Assembly: GCA_016791115.1 (NCBI GenBank)
Contig: JAEUNL010000043.1
Span: forward strand, 1-64,000
Origin: Rhodocyclaceae bacterium
GTDB lineage: Bacteria > Pseudomonadota > Gammaproteobacteria > Burkholderiales > Rhodocyclaceae
Reading direction: 5' to 3'
Length of the DNA stretch: 64,000 nucleotides
The notes under the pieces were generated by a model, which saw only the letters and a list, made by a program, of their open reading frames with translations, made no database searches and was not told where the DNA came from. Made by a program: the position numbers and the translations under genes. Of this stretch, positions 9,311 to 17,794 are shown one piece after another. Positions within the stretch are counted from its first letter, which is position 1; the number at the start of each line of letters is the position of its first letter.

Positions 9311-10227
9311 GTGCGCTCACCCTGCGATTCCGCCTGGTACTTGTTGAAGATCGCCAGCGGCACGATGATCAGCAGGATGGTGACGACGGCGACGGCAGCG
9401 GCGCGCGGCCAGTCGTTGTTGCTGAACAGTTCGTCCCACAGCACGCGGCCGATCATCAGCGTCTCGGGGCCGCCCAGCAGTTCCGGGATCACGAACTCGC
9501 CGACGCAGGGAATGAACACCAGCATCGAGCCGGCGATGATGCCCGACTTCGACAGCGGCACCGTGACCAGCCAGAAGCGTTGCCAGGGTGTGGCGCCGAG
9601 GTCGGCCGCCGCTTCGAGCAGGCGACCGTCGAGCTTCACCAGGTTCGCGTAGAGGGGCAGGATCATGAACGGCAGGTAGACGTACACCATGCCGATCATC
9701 AGCGAGAATGGCGTGTGCAGCATGTGCAAGGGCTCGCCGATGATGCCGAGCCCGATCAGGATCTGGTTGAACACACCGTTGGTGGTGAGGATCGCCTTCC
9801 ATGCATAGACGCGCAGCAGGAATGACGTCCAGAACGGCATCATCACCAGCATCAGCAGCGCGGGGCGGATCGTCGGCCTGGCGCGCGCCATGAAATAGGC
9901 GAACGGAAAGCCGATGACGAGGCAGAAGATCGTGGTCCAGGCGGCGTATTTCAGCGACGACAGGTAGGTGCGCGCATAGAGGTCGTCGTTGGCAACATCG
10001 AACAGCGAGATGAAGTTGCCGAGATAGACGCGGATGTTGAGGAAGTTGTCCACCATCTCCGTCAGCGGCTTGAACGGTGGTTGCCCGACGTTCATCTCGG
10101 ACACGCTGATCTTCAGCACGATCAGGAACGGCAGCAGGAAAAACAGGACCAGCCACAGGTACGGTACGCCGATGACGACGGCGCGCCCCGGATTGTTCGG
10201 CATCAGCCTGGCGAGCAGCTTGTTCAT
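9307..10227 (-). CDS. potH: Putrescine/spermidine ABC transporter permease PotH
   Basis: 306-residue permease with six membrane segments. It contains LWLVLFFLLPFLIVLKISVS near the N-terminus, MMPFWTSFLLRVYAWKAIL, the EAA loop LLEAAADLGATPWQRFWLVT, and FIPCVGEFVIPELLGGPETL, a hallmark of PotH/PotB. The start MNKLLARLMPNN lies eight bases after the potG stop. Confidence 0.93.
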   Translation of the reverse strand: MNKLLARLMPNNPGRAVVIGVPYLWLVLFFLLPFLIVLKISVSEMNVGQPPFKPLTEMVDNFLNIRVYLGNFISLFDVANDDLYARTYLSSLKYAAWTTIFCLVIGFPFAYFMARARPTIRPALLMLVMMPFWTSFLLRVYAWKAILTTNGVFNQILIGLGIIGEPLHMLHTPFSLMIGMVYVYLPFMILPLYANLVKLDGRLLEAAADLGATPWQRFWLVTVPLSKSGIIAGSMLVFIPCVGEFVIPELLGGPETLMIGRVLWDELFSNNDWPRAAAVAVVTILLIIVPLAIFNKYQAESQGERT

Positions 10228-10235
10228 GCCTGCGC

Positions 10236-11399
10236 CTACTGGGTCAGCACGACCATGGCATACTCGTCCCAGCTGGCGAACACCTTGTCGCCCCAGGTCG
10301 GCTGCCAGTCCGGCAGGCGCTCGACGCTGGCGATGCTGGCCTTGACCAGCAGCCCGGTCGCGAGCTTCAGGTGATAGATGGTGTAGCTGCCGAGATAGGC
10401 GAGATCGGCCACCTCGGCCTCGACGCAGTTGAAGCCGTCGTGCGCGCCGCCCGGGCGTTCGCGCGTGATGCGGATCTTCTCCGGCCGGATCGCGACGCTG
10501 ACCTCCATGCCTTCGGTGCCGGTGATGCCGTGGCCGACGTAGTGGCGGCATTCCGGCGTATCGACGATCACGTGGTCGGCCGCATCCTCGACCACCTTGC
10601 CCTTGAACAGATTGACGTTGCCGATGAAGTCGGCGACGAAACGGCAATTGGGCGTCTCGTAGATCTCGGCCGGTGCGCCGATCTGCAGGATGCGCCCCTC
10701 GCTCATGATCGCGATGCGCGAGGCCATGGTCATCGCCTCTTCCTGGTCATGCGTCACCATCACGCAGGTCACGCCGACGGATTCGATGATGCCGACCAGT
10801 TCGAGCTGGGTGCGCTCGCGCAGCTTCTTGTCCAGCGCCCCGAGCGGCTCGTCGAGCAGCAGAAGCTGCGGACGCTTTGCCAGGCTGCGCGCCAGAGCGA
10901 CGCGCTGCTGCTGGCCGCCCGAGAGTTGATGCGGCTTGCGCTTGGCGAACTGCTTGAGCTGCACCAGCCCGAGCATCTTTTCCACCTGATCGGCAACCTG
11001 GTCCTTCGGCAGACCGGCACGGCGCAGGCCGAACGCCACGTTATCCCACACGGAAAGATGCGGGAACAGCGCGTAGGACTGGAACATCATGTTGATCGGC
11101 CGCTCGTAGGGCGGAATCTGTGCGATGTCCCTGCCATCGAGCAGAATGCGGCCCGAAGTCGGCGTCTCGAAACCCGCGAGCATGCGCAGCAGCGTCGACT
11201 TGCCGCAGCCCGACGACCCGAGCAGCGCGAAGATCTCGCCCTTGCGAATGTCGATCGACACCTTGTCGACCGCCACCACGCTGTCGAACTCCTTGACCAG
11301 GTTCTCGATGCGCAGGAAGCGCGCATCCGCCGCCGTCTTGTTCGCGCCGCCCGCCGCTGCCGGGGCGGACGCTGCCGTGCCGGAACTGGATTCGCTCAT
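10236..11399 (-). CDS. potG: Polyamine ABC transporter ATP-binding protein PotG
   Basis: 387 residues. The ATPase domain (about 28-260) has Walker A GSSGCGKST, Q-loop MMFQSYALFPHL, signature LSGGQQQR, Walker B LLLLDEPLGALD and switch VMVTHDQEEA. A C-terminal TOBE domain follows (about 300-380). A polar Ser/Ala-rich N-terminal stretch precedes the NBD. It couples ATP hydrolysis to uptake through PotH/PotI. Confidence 0.93.
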   Translation of the reverse strand: MSESSSGTAASAPAAAGGANKTAADARFLRIENLVKEFDSVVAVDKVSIDIRKGEIFALLGSSGCGKSTLLRMLAGFETPTSGRILLDGRDIAQIPPYERPINMMFQSYALFPHLSVWDNVAFGLRRAGLPKDQVADQVEKMLGLVQLKQFAKRKPHQLSGGQQQRVALARSLAKRPQLLLLDEPLGALDKKLRERTQLELVGIIESVGVTCVMVTHDQEEAMTMASRIAIMSEGRILQIGAPAEIYETPNCRFVADFIGNVNLFKGKVVEDAADHVIVDTPECRHYVGHGITGTEGMEVSVAIRPEKIRITRERPGGAHDGFNCVEAEVADLAYLGSYTIYHLKLATGLLVKASIASVERLPDWQPTWGDKVFASWDEYAMVVLTQ

Positions 11400-11506
11400 G
11401 CCGGGTCGAGCCCTCTGTTTTCGTTGTCAGCACCGCGCGACGAAAGCCGCCGCGCACCCCCTGTCCGAAGCGACGGGCGGAACGCCGGGGCGCCCCGCCC
11501 GCACGA

Positions 11507-12625
11507 TCACAGACCCGTCTTGAACTGCGTGTACAGGCGCGTCGAGAGCCGGCGAATGTCGTTGTTCACCGCGTCCGGCGCGATCATCTTTTTCTTGTTC
11601 TCTGCCGACAGGAACACGGTCGGGTTTTCGGCGACCTCCTTCTTGACGAACTTCGTGCTCTGCGCATTCGGGTTGGCGTAGAACACCTTGTTCGTCAGGC
11701 TGGCATGCACTTCCGGCTTGAGGATGTAGTTGATGAAGGCATGCGCGTTCTTCGGATGCGGCGCATCGACCGGTATCGCCATGGTGTCGAAGAACAGGAT
11801 GCCGCCGGTCTTGGGGATCAGCACCTCGATCTTGTTGCCGGTCTTGCCGTCGATGGCGCGCTGGCGCGCGATGCTGATGTCGCCGGACCAGCCGAGCGCC
11901 AGGCAGATCGAACCGTTGGCCATGTCGTTGATGTAGCCCGAGGAGCTGAACAACGTCACGTAGGGGCGGATGGCCTGCAGCATGCGCGAGGCTTCCTGGT
12001 AGTCCGAAGTCTGCTTGCTGAATGCCGGCTTGCCGAGGTAATGCAGGGCCGCCGGGAAGATTTCAGACGGCGAATCGAGGAAAGAAACGCCGCAGCTCTT
12101 CATCTTCGAGATGTACTCGGGCTTGAAGACGAGATCCCACGCATTGTCCGGCATCGGCATGCTGCCGAGCGCCGCCTTGACCTTGTCCACATTGATGCCG
12201 ACCGTCGTGTAACCCCACAGCCAGACCACGAGGTGCTGGTTGCCCGGGTCGAGCTTGGCGATCTGCCCCGCGGTTTCGGCGTCGACGTTGGCAAGGTTGG
12301 GTATCAGCGCCTTGTCGAGCTTGGCGAGCAGGCCGCCGTCGATCTGGATCTTGGCCCAGTTCGACGAGGGCACCACGATGTCGTAACCGGTCTTGCCGGC
12401 GACCAGCTTGGCGTGAAGGATCTCGTTGCTGTCGAAATTGTCGTAGCGGACCTTGATCCCGGTCTCCTTCTCGAAATTCTTCAGCGTGTCTTCGGCGATG
12501 TAGTCGGACCAGTTGTAGACGTTGAGTACCTTGGGTTCCTCCTGCGCCAGCGCGATGCCGCAACTTGCTGCGAGCGCCACACCCCACGCAACATCGGCAA
12601 GGGCCCGGAAAGAGAACAGTTTCAT
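11507..12625 (-). CDS. potF: Periplasmic putrescine-binding protein PotF
   Basis: 372 residues with a Sec signal peptide (MKLFSFRALADVAWGVALAA, cleavage near ALAQ-EE). The mature start KVLNVYNWSDYIAEDTLKNF is diagnostic of PotF/PotD/SpuD. DIVVPSSNWAKIQIDGG and LGWSGDISIARQRA belong to the ligand cleft. The start at 12625 is chosen over an upstream ATG because TTTGGAGG stands about eight bases before it and the signal peptide then begins properly. Substrate within the polyamines (putrescine, spermidine or both) cannot be settled by eye. Confidence 0.93.
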   Translation of the reverse strand: MKLFSFRALADVAWGVALAASCGIALAQEEPKVLNVYNWSDYIAEDTLKNFEKETGIKVRYDNFDSNEILHAKLVAGKTGYDIVVPSSNWAKIQIDGGLLAKLDKALIPNLANVDAETAGQIAKLDPGNQHLVVWLWGYTTVGINVDKVKAALGSMPMPDNAWDLVFKPEYISKMKSCGVSFLDSPSEIFPAALHYLGKPAFSKQTSDYQEASRMLQAIRPYVTLFSSSGYINDMANGSICLALGWSGDISIARQRAIDGKTGNKIEVLIPKTGGILFFDTMAIPVDAPHPKNAHAFINYILKPEVHASLTNKVFYANPNAQSTKFVKKEVAENPTVFLSAENKKKMIAPDAVNNDIRRLSTRLYTQFKTGL

Positions 12626-12764
12626 GAACGACCTCCAAAGTAGGGGAAGAGAAACGAACCGCACACGCAATAACGTTCGAAAGCTGTTTTTGATGTCTGT
12701 CATCTCGCGCGGTGCGGTTGCTCCCGCTACCCGGCCTGGCGTCCTCCGTCCGGCGTTGCCGGCG

Positions 12765-14198
12765 TCAAATCAGGTTGCGCTGCTTCAAGTCCTCGTAAGT
12801 CGCGTCGAGGCAGCGCCTTATCAGCGCAATCATCTCATCGATCTGCGCACGCGTAATCACCAGCGGCGGCGCGATGATCATGCGATCGCCCACCGCGCGC
12901 ATGATCATGCCGTTGCCGAACATGTGCGCGCGGCAGATCATGCCGACTGCCACTTCTGGCGCAAAGCACGCCAGCGTCGCCTTGTCCTTCACCAGCACCA
13001 GACCGGCAACCAGGCCGCAGGTCTCGGCCATGCCGACCAGCGGATGATCTGCCAACGCCTCGAATTTCTGCTTCAGGTAAGGTCCGGTATCCTCGCGCAC
13101 AGTCTCGACCAGCTTCTCGCGCCGGACGATCTCGATGTTTTCCAGCGCCAGCGCACACGCCACCGGATGCCCCGAGTAGGTGTAACCGTGCTCGAACTCG
13201 CCCCCCTTCTCGATCAGCACCTCCGCGACGCGGTCGCCGACCATCACGCCCCCGAGCGGAATATAGCCCGATGTCACGCCCTTTGCGAAGGTCATCAGGT
13301 CGGGCCGGAAACCCATCTTCTCGCAACCGAACCACTCGCCCAGGCGGCCGAAACCGCAGATCACCTCGTCCGATACCAGCAGGATGCCGTACTTGTCGCA
13401 GATGCGCTGGATCTCCGGCCAATAGGTGTCGGGCGGAATGATCACGCCCCCGGCGCCCTGCACCGGTTCGCCGATGAAAGCCGCAACCTTGTCCGCACCG
13501 ACTTCGAGGATCTTCTGCTCGAGCCAGCCCGCGGCCACGATGCCGAACTCGTCCTTCGACATGCCGCGGCCATGCTCGAACCAGTACGGCTGCTGGATAT
13601 GCGTGATGCCCGGAATCGGCAGGTCGCCCTGGGCGTGCATGTAGCTCATGCCGCCGAGCGAGGCGCCCGCCATGGTGCTGCCGTGGTAGGCGTTGTGCCG
13701 GCTGATGATCACCTTGCGCTGGGGCTGCTCGAGCAGATCCCAGTAGCGGCGCACCATGCGCACCACCGTGTCGTTGCCTTCCGAGCCGGAGTTGGCGAAA
13801 AACACGCGCTTGAACTGCGGCGGCGTCACCTCGGCCAGCAGCGCAGCGAGCTTCACTGCCGGTACGTTGGTGGTGTTGAAGAAGCTGTTGTAGTACGGCA
13901 TCTGCATCATCTGCCGGTAGGCGACATCGGCCAGTTCCTTGCGCCCGTAGCCGACGTTCACGCACCACAGCCCGGACATGCCGTCAATGATGCGCTTGCC
14001 TTCCGAATCCCAGATGTAGATGCCCTCGCCCTTGACCATCACGCGCGCGCCCTTCTCGGCAAGCAGCTTGTGGTCGGTGAACGGGTGCAGGTAGTGCGCC
14101 GAATCAAGCGCCTGGATGGCGCGCGTATCGACCTCGGTCACGCCGCGCACGATCGCCGGCGGCACGCCGGAGGCACGGATGTCGAACGGTGTGCTCAT
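12765..14198 (-). CDS. spuC: Putrescine/polyamine-pyruvate aminotransferase
   Basis: 477-residue class-III PLP transaminase close to Pseudomonas SpuC. It shows LHPFTDHKLLAEKGARVMV, IDGMSGLWCVNVGYGRKELA, FFANSGSEGNDTVVRMVRRY, SDEVICGFGRLGEWFGCE and the PLP lysine in LMTFAKGVTSGYIPLGG. It transfers an amino group from putrescine (and perhaps diaminopropane or cadaverine) to pyruvate, giving 4-aminobutyraldehyde and alanine. It starts 37 bp after puuA. The alanine made can be recycled by the Ald encoded two genes upstream. Confidence 0.92.
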   Translation of the reverse strand: MSTPFDIRASGVPPAIVRGVTEVDTRAIQALDSAHYLHPFTDHKLLAEKGARVMVKGEGIYIWDSEGKRIIDGMSGLWCVNVGYGRKELADVAYRQMMQMPYYNSFFNTTNVPAVKLAALLAEVTPPQFKRVFFANSGSEGNDTVVRMVRRYWDLLEQPQRKVIISRHNAYHGSTMAGASLGGMSYMHAQGDLPIPGITHIQQPYWFEHGRGMSKDEFGIVAAGWLEQKILEVGADKVAAFIGEPVQGAGGVIIPPDTYWPEIQRICDKYGILLVSDEVICGFGRLGEWFGCEKMGFRPDLMTFAKGVTSGYIPLGGVMVGDRVAEVLIEKGGEFEHGYTYSGHPVACALALENIEIVRREKLVETVREDTGPYLKQKFEALADHPLVGMAETCGLVAGLVLVKDKATLACFAPEVAVGMICRAHMFGNGMIMRAVGDRMIIAPPLVITRAQIDEMIALIRRCLDATYEDLKQRNLI

Positions 14199-14235
14199 GG
14201 TGCGGAATCCTCGAAATGTTCTGTTCGTCGCGGCC

Positions 14236-15606
14236 TCAGACGTGCAGCAGCAGGTGTTCGCGCTCCCACGGACTGATCACCTTCATGAACTCTGAGTACT
14301 CGAGTTCCTTGACCGACGAGTAAACCTTGATGAAGCGCTCGCCCAGCACGCCATGCAGCGCCGGCGTCTCGCGCAGCCACGAGAGGGCCTCGGACAGGCT
14401 GCGCGGCAGCTCGTAGTCGCGGTCGTAGGCGCTGTCGGTGATTTCCGGCCGCGGCTCGATCTGTTCCTGGATGCCGAGATAGCCGCAGGCAAGGGTCGCG
14501 GCAAAGGCCAGGTAAGGGTTTGCGTCCGCACCCACCACGCGGTTCTCGACGCGGCGGTTGTTGCCGTCCGAATGCGGGATGCGGAAGCCTACCGTGCGGT
14601 TGTCCTTGCCCCACTGGATGTTGATCGGCGCTGCAGTGTGGCGCACGATGCGCCGGTACGAATTGACGTAGGGCGCAACCAGCGCCATCGCCGCCGGCAT
14701 GTATTTCTGCAGGCCGCCGATGTAGTAGTGGAAATTCTTCGACGCGCTGCCGTCCGGATTGCTGAAAATGTTCTGGCCGGTTTTGGTGTCGACCACGCTC
14801 TGGTGGATGTGCATCGCCGAACCGGGTTCGCCGGCCATCGGCTTGGCCATGAAGGTGGCGTACATATCGTGGCGTAGCGCCGTTTCGCGCAGCGTGCGCT
14901 TGAAAAAGAAACACTTGTCCGCCAGGCCGAGCGGCTCGCCGTGCACGAAGTTGATCTCCATCTGGCCGGCGCCCATTTCGTGGATCAGCGTATCGAGGTC
15001 GAGCTCCTGCGCCGCGCAGTAGTCGTAGATCTGCTCGAACAGCGGATCGAATTCGTTCACCGCGTCGATGCTGTAGGCCTGGCGGCTGGTTTCGGCGCGG
15101 CCGCTGCGGCCCTTGGGCGGACGCAGCGGCTGGTCCGGGTCCGTGTTCTTGGCGATCAGGTAGAACTCGAGTTCCGGCGCCACCACCGGCTTCCAGCCCT
15201 TCTGCTTGTAGAGATCGAGCACATGGCGCAGCACCGAGCGAGGCGCGAAATCGACCAGATGGCCGTTCGAGAAGTAGCAGTCATGGATCACCTGCGCGGT
15301 GGGATCCACCGCCCAAGGCACCAGCCGCACCGTGCCGGGGTCGGGCAGCAGCAGCATGTCGCGGTCGTTGACCGAGATCACGCTGTCGTAATCCTCGCTG
15401 TCGTCGGGGCAGTCGCCGGTCACCGTCATCCCGACCACGGCCTCCGGCAGTCGCATGCCACGGTCTTCGGTGAATTTCTCGCGCGGCAGGATCTTGCCGC
15501 GCGGTACGCCGGTGAGATCAGGCACCAGGCACTCGATTTCGGTCACGCGGTGCTCGTCGAGCCACCGCTCCATATCGTTGTGAGAAAAATTTTCACGCAA
15601 TGACAT
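14236..15606 (-). CDS. puuA: Gamma-glutamylputrescine synthetase (glutamine synthetase family)
   Basis: 456 residues. It has the GS beta-grasp (EIECLVPDLTGVPRGKILPR) and catalytic domain (APELEFYLIAK, HEMGAGQMEINFVHG, GSAMHIHQSV, NRRVENRVVGADANPY). PuuA/SpuI proteins share the PRGKILP and HEMGAGQ blocks. It ligates glutamate to putrescine or other polyamines with ATP. Start choice is uncertain: AAGGA lies only two bases before the annotated ATG but eight bases before an in-frame TTG two codons later. It is followed by spuC (37 bp) and preceded by puuD. Confidence 0.9.
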   Translation of the reverse strand: MSLRENFSHNDMERWLDEHRVTEIECLVPDLTGVPRGKILPREKFTEDRGMRLPEAVVGMTVTGDCPDDSEDYDSVISVNDRDMLLLPDPGTVRLVPWAVDPTAQVIHDCYFSNGHLVDFAPRSVLRHVLDLYKQKGWKPVVAPELEFYLIAKNTDPDQPLRPPKGRSGRAETSRQAYSIDAVNEFDPLFEQIYDYCAAQELDLDTLIHEMGAGQMEINFVHGEPLGLADKCFFFKRTLRETALRHDMYATFMAKPMAGEPGSAMHIHQSVVDTKTGQNIFSNPDGSASKNFHYYIGGLQKYMPAAMALVAPYVNSYRRIVRHTAAPINIQWGKDNRTVGFRIPHSDGNNRRVENRVVGADANPYLAFAATLACGYLGIQEQIEPRPEITDSAYDRDYELPRSLSEALSWLRETPALHGVLGERFIKVYSSVKELEYSEFMKVISPWEREHLLLHV

Positions 15607-15731
15607 CTTCCTTCTCTCGTCTTGTCAGGCCTCCTTGCGGAACGCCGCGGCTTCATGCCGTGCGTGGCGCACTGGGCGCCGGCTGTTGCCCCGGTCGCTG
15701 CCGGGAGATCGTCGTGTCGGCCGGTGTGGCG

Positions 15732-16505
15732 CTACGTCACAGGCTCGCGAGCGCGCCGTCCGATCCGCGCCCGTGAGCGACAGGCATCGCCGAACGCCTC
15801 GAAAATTTTCATCGATACCGGGTTGTCGAGCACCTTCCACTCCGGATGCCATTGGACGCCAAGCGCAAACGCCTGCGCGCCGGCGACGCTGAATGCCTCG
15901 ACCAGGCCGTCCTCGGCTGTCGCCTCGACGACGAGCCCCGGCGCAAGGCGATCGACGCCCTGACCGTGCAGCGAGTTCACCGCAATCGGGCCGGCAGCGC
16001 CGAGCGCGCGCGCGAGCACGCCGCCCGCCACCACCTGCACGTGGTGCGCGCAACCGTATTGCACGTCGACTGCAGCGGATTTGTCCTCGCGATGATCGCG
16101 CTTGCCTGACACGGCATGCACCGCCTGGTGCAGGCTGCCGCCGAGCGCGACGTTCATTTCCTGGAAGCCGCGGCAGATGGCGAACAGTGGCACGCCCAGC
16201 GCCAGGGCACGGCGCAGCAGCGGCAGCGTGGTCGCGTCGCGCGCCGGATCGAGCGGCAGGGACGGATCGGCCACCGGCTGGTCGAAATGGCCGGGATGCA
16301 CGTTCGATTGGGAGCCGGTCAGCATGATGCCGTCCGCGAGCCCGAGCAGCGCGTCGATCTCGATCGCATCGCCCAATGGCGGCACCAGCAAGGGCGTGCA
16401 GCCCGCCGCCTTTGCCACGGCATCGACATACTTCCTGCCGACCACGTGGAAGGGGTGGTGTCCGATATCCTTGCTGCATGCCGGGATCAGGACGACGGGC
16501 TTCAT
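15732..16505 (-). CDS. puuD: Gamma-glutamyl-GABA hydrolase
   Basis: 257-residue class-I glutamine amidotransferase-like hydrolase. The nucleophile cysteine is in FAICRGFQEMNVALGG; the His/Glu pair is in GVQWHPEWK. The motif PLLVPPLGD near the N-terminus is typical of PuuD. It hydrolyses gamma-glutamyl-GABA to glutamate and GABA. No Shine-Dalgarno is visible; TATAGT lies seven bases before the ATG, so an internal promoter with a leaderless transcript is possible (inference). Confidence 0.92.
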   Translation of the reverse strand: MKPVVLIPACSKDIGHHPFHVVGRKYVDAVAKAAGCTPLLVPPLGDAIEIDALLGLADGIMLTGSQSNVHPGHFDQPVADPSLPLDPARDATTLPLLRRALALGVPLFAICRGFQEMNVALGGSLHQAVHAVSGKRDHREDKSAAVDVQYGCAHHVQVVAGGVLARALGAAGPIAVNSLHGQGVDRLAPGLVVEATAEDGLVEAFSVAGAQAFALGVQWHPEWKVLDNPVSMKIFEAFGDACRSRARIGRRAREPVT

Positions 16506-16532
16506 GGCGGAACTATAGAGGGAATTCCAGTT

Positions 16533-17639
16533 TCATGCCGCAAGCGGCTCATAACGATAGCCGAGGTCGCGCGCAACTGCCGCGTGCGTCACCTTGCCAC
16601 GATGGATGTTGAGGCCGTCGCGCAGGTGCGACGACTGGCCGAGCGCATCGCGATAGCCCTTGTCGGCCAGCTGGACGACAAACGGCAGCGTCGCGTTGGT
16701 CAATGCCAGTGTCGAAGTGCGCGCCACCCCGCCCGGCATGTTCGCGACGCAGTAGTGCACCACGCCTTCGACGACGTAGGTCGGATCCTGGTGCGTCGTC
16801 GGGTGGCTGGTTTCGACGCAGCCGCCCTGGTCAATCGCCACGTCGACGATCACCGAGCCGGGCTTCATCGTCTTCAGCAGTTCCCGGCTTACCAGCTTCG
16901 GCGCCGCGGCACCGGGAATCAGCACAGCGCCGATGACCAGATCCGCGGTGGCCACCGCTTCGCGCAGGTTCTCGCGCGAAGAATAGAGTGTTGTCAGGCG
17001 CGGTCCGTAGAGCGCGTCGATCTCTCGCAGGCGCGGCAGCGAGATGTCGAGCAGGCAGACCTGCGCACCCAGGCCCATTGCCATGCGCGCGGCATTGATG
17101 CCGACCACGCCGCCGCCGAGCACGACCACTTTCGCCGGTGCCACGCCCGGCACGCCGGGCAGCAGCACACCTGCACCACCCTGGGCCTTTTCCAGCGCGT
17201 GCGCACCAGCCTGGATCGACATGCGGCCGGCCACTTCGCTCATCGGCGCCAGCAGCGGCAGCCCCCCCTTGTCGTCGGTCACGGTTTCGTATGCGATTGC
17301 CACACAGTCCGACTCCAGCAAGAGCCGCGCCTGCTGTGGATCGGGCGCAAGATGCAGATACGTGAACAACACCTGGCCGGGTCGCAGGCGCGCGCATTCC
17401 TGGGCCTGCGGCTCCTTGACCTTGACGATCATCTCCGCTTCGGCGAAAACGCTTTCTGCATCGGCGGCGATGCGGGCGCCTGCCGCCACGTAGTCGATAT
17501 CGGCGAACCCGACGCCGGTGCCGGCCCCACTCTGCACCACCACGCCATGGCCGCGACGGACCAGTTCGGCGGCACCGTGCGGCGTCAGGCCGACACGGTA
17601 CTCGTGATTCTTGATCTCCGTCGGGACGCCCACCAGCAT
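16533..17639 (-). CDS. ald: Alanine dehydrogenase
   Basis: 368 residues, the usual Ald length. Substrate residues lie in IVKVKEPQ and FTYLHLAPD; the NAD-binding Rossmann motif is VVVLGGGVVGINAARMAMGLG. GAAAPKLVSRELLKTMKPGS and AIDQGGCVETSHPTTH are family blocks. It interconverts alanine and pyruvate + ammonia with NAD+. The start MLVGVPTEIKNH is fixed by AAGGAG about eight bases upstream. As the first gene of the polyamine block it can regenerate pyruvate used by SpuC and the beta-alanine transaminase. It is divergent from a MocR-type regulator. Confidence 0.94.
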   Translation of the reverse strand: MLVGVPTEIKNHEYRVGLTPHGAAELVRRGHGVVVQSGAGTGVGFADIDYVAAGARIAADAESVFAEAEMIVKVKEPQAQECARLRPGQVLFTYLHLAPDPQQARLLLESDCVAIAYETVTDDKGGLPLLAPMSEVAGRMSIQAGAHALEKAQGGAGVLLPGVPGVAPAKVVVLGGGVVGINAARMAMGLGAQVCLLDISLPRLREIDALYGPRLTTLYSSRENLREAVATADLVIGAVLIPGAAAPKLVSRELLKTMKPGSVIVDVAIDQGGCVETSHPTTHQDPTYVVEGVVHYCVANMPGGVARTSTLALTNATLPFVVQLADKGYRDALGQSSHLRDGLNIHRGKVTHAAVARDLGYRYEPLAA

Positions 17640-17720
17640 GGGACCGCTCCTTGTTCGTTTTTCGCCGCCGGATCGTGCCGCGGCTTTGTCGCACGACCGC
17701 ACCTTTGGTGCCGCCGACCG

Positions 17721-17769
17721 ACCAATTGGTCCCAGACTCTAGCCGATATTGGTATGATTGAAAGTACCA
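17721..17769. promoter_or_regulatory. Putative MocR/PdxR operator in the ald-regulator divergent region
   Basis: The 155-bp gap holds a palindrome ACCAATTGGT (17721-17730) and an inverted repeat TGGTA-N10-TACCA (17750-17754 and 17765-17769), with a further TGGTGCCACCA just before the regulator ATG. TATGAT at 17753-17758 could be a -10 element for the regulator. MocR-type proteins bind short repeats of this kind beside their own gene; the binding itself is inferred. Confidence 0.4.
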
Positions 17770-17794
17770 CTTTGGACGCCCTGATGGTGCCACC

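Noticed and set aside
12740-12770. CCGGC-AAC-GCCGG as a terminator after spuC
   Set aside because: Only a 5-bp stem and no T-run; potF follows on the same strand.
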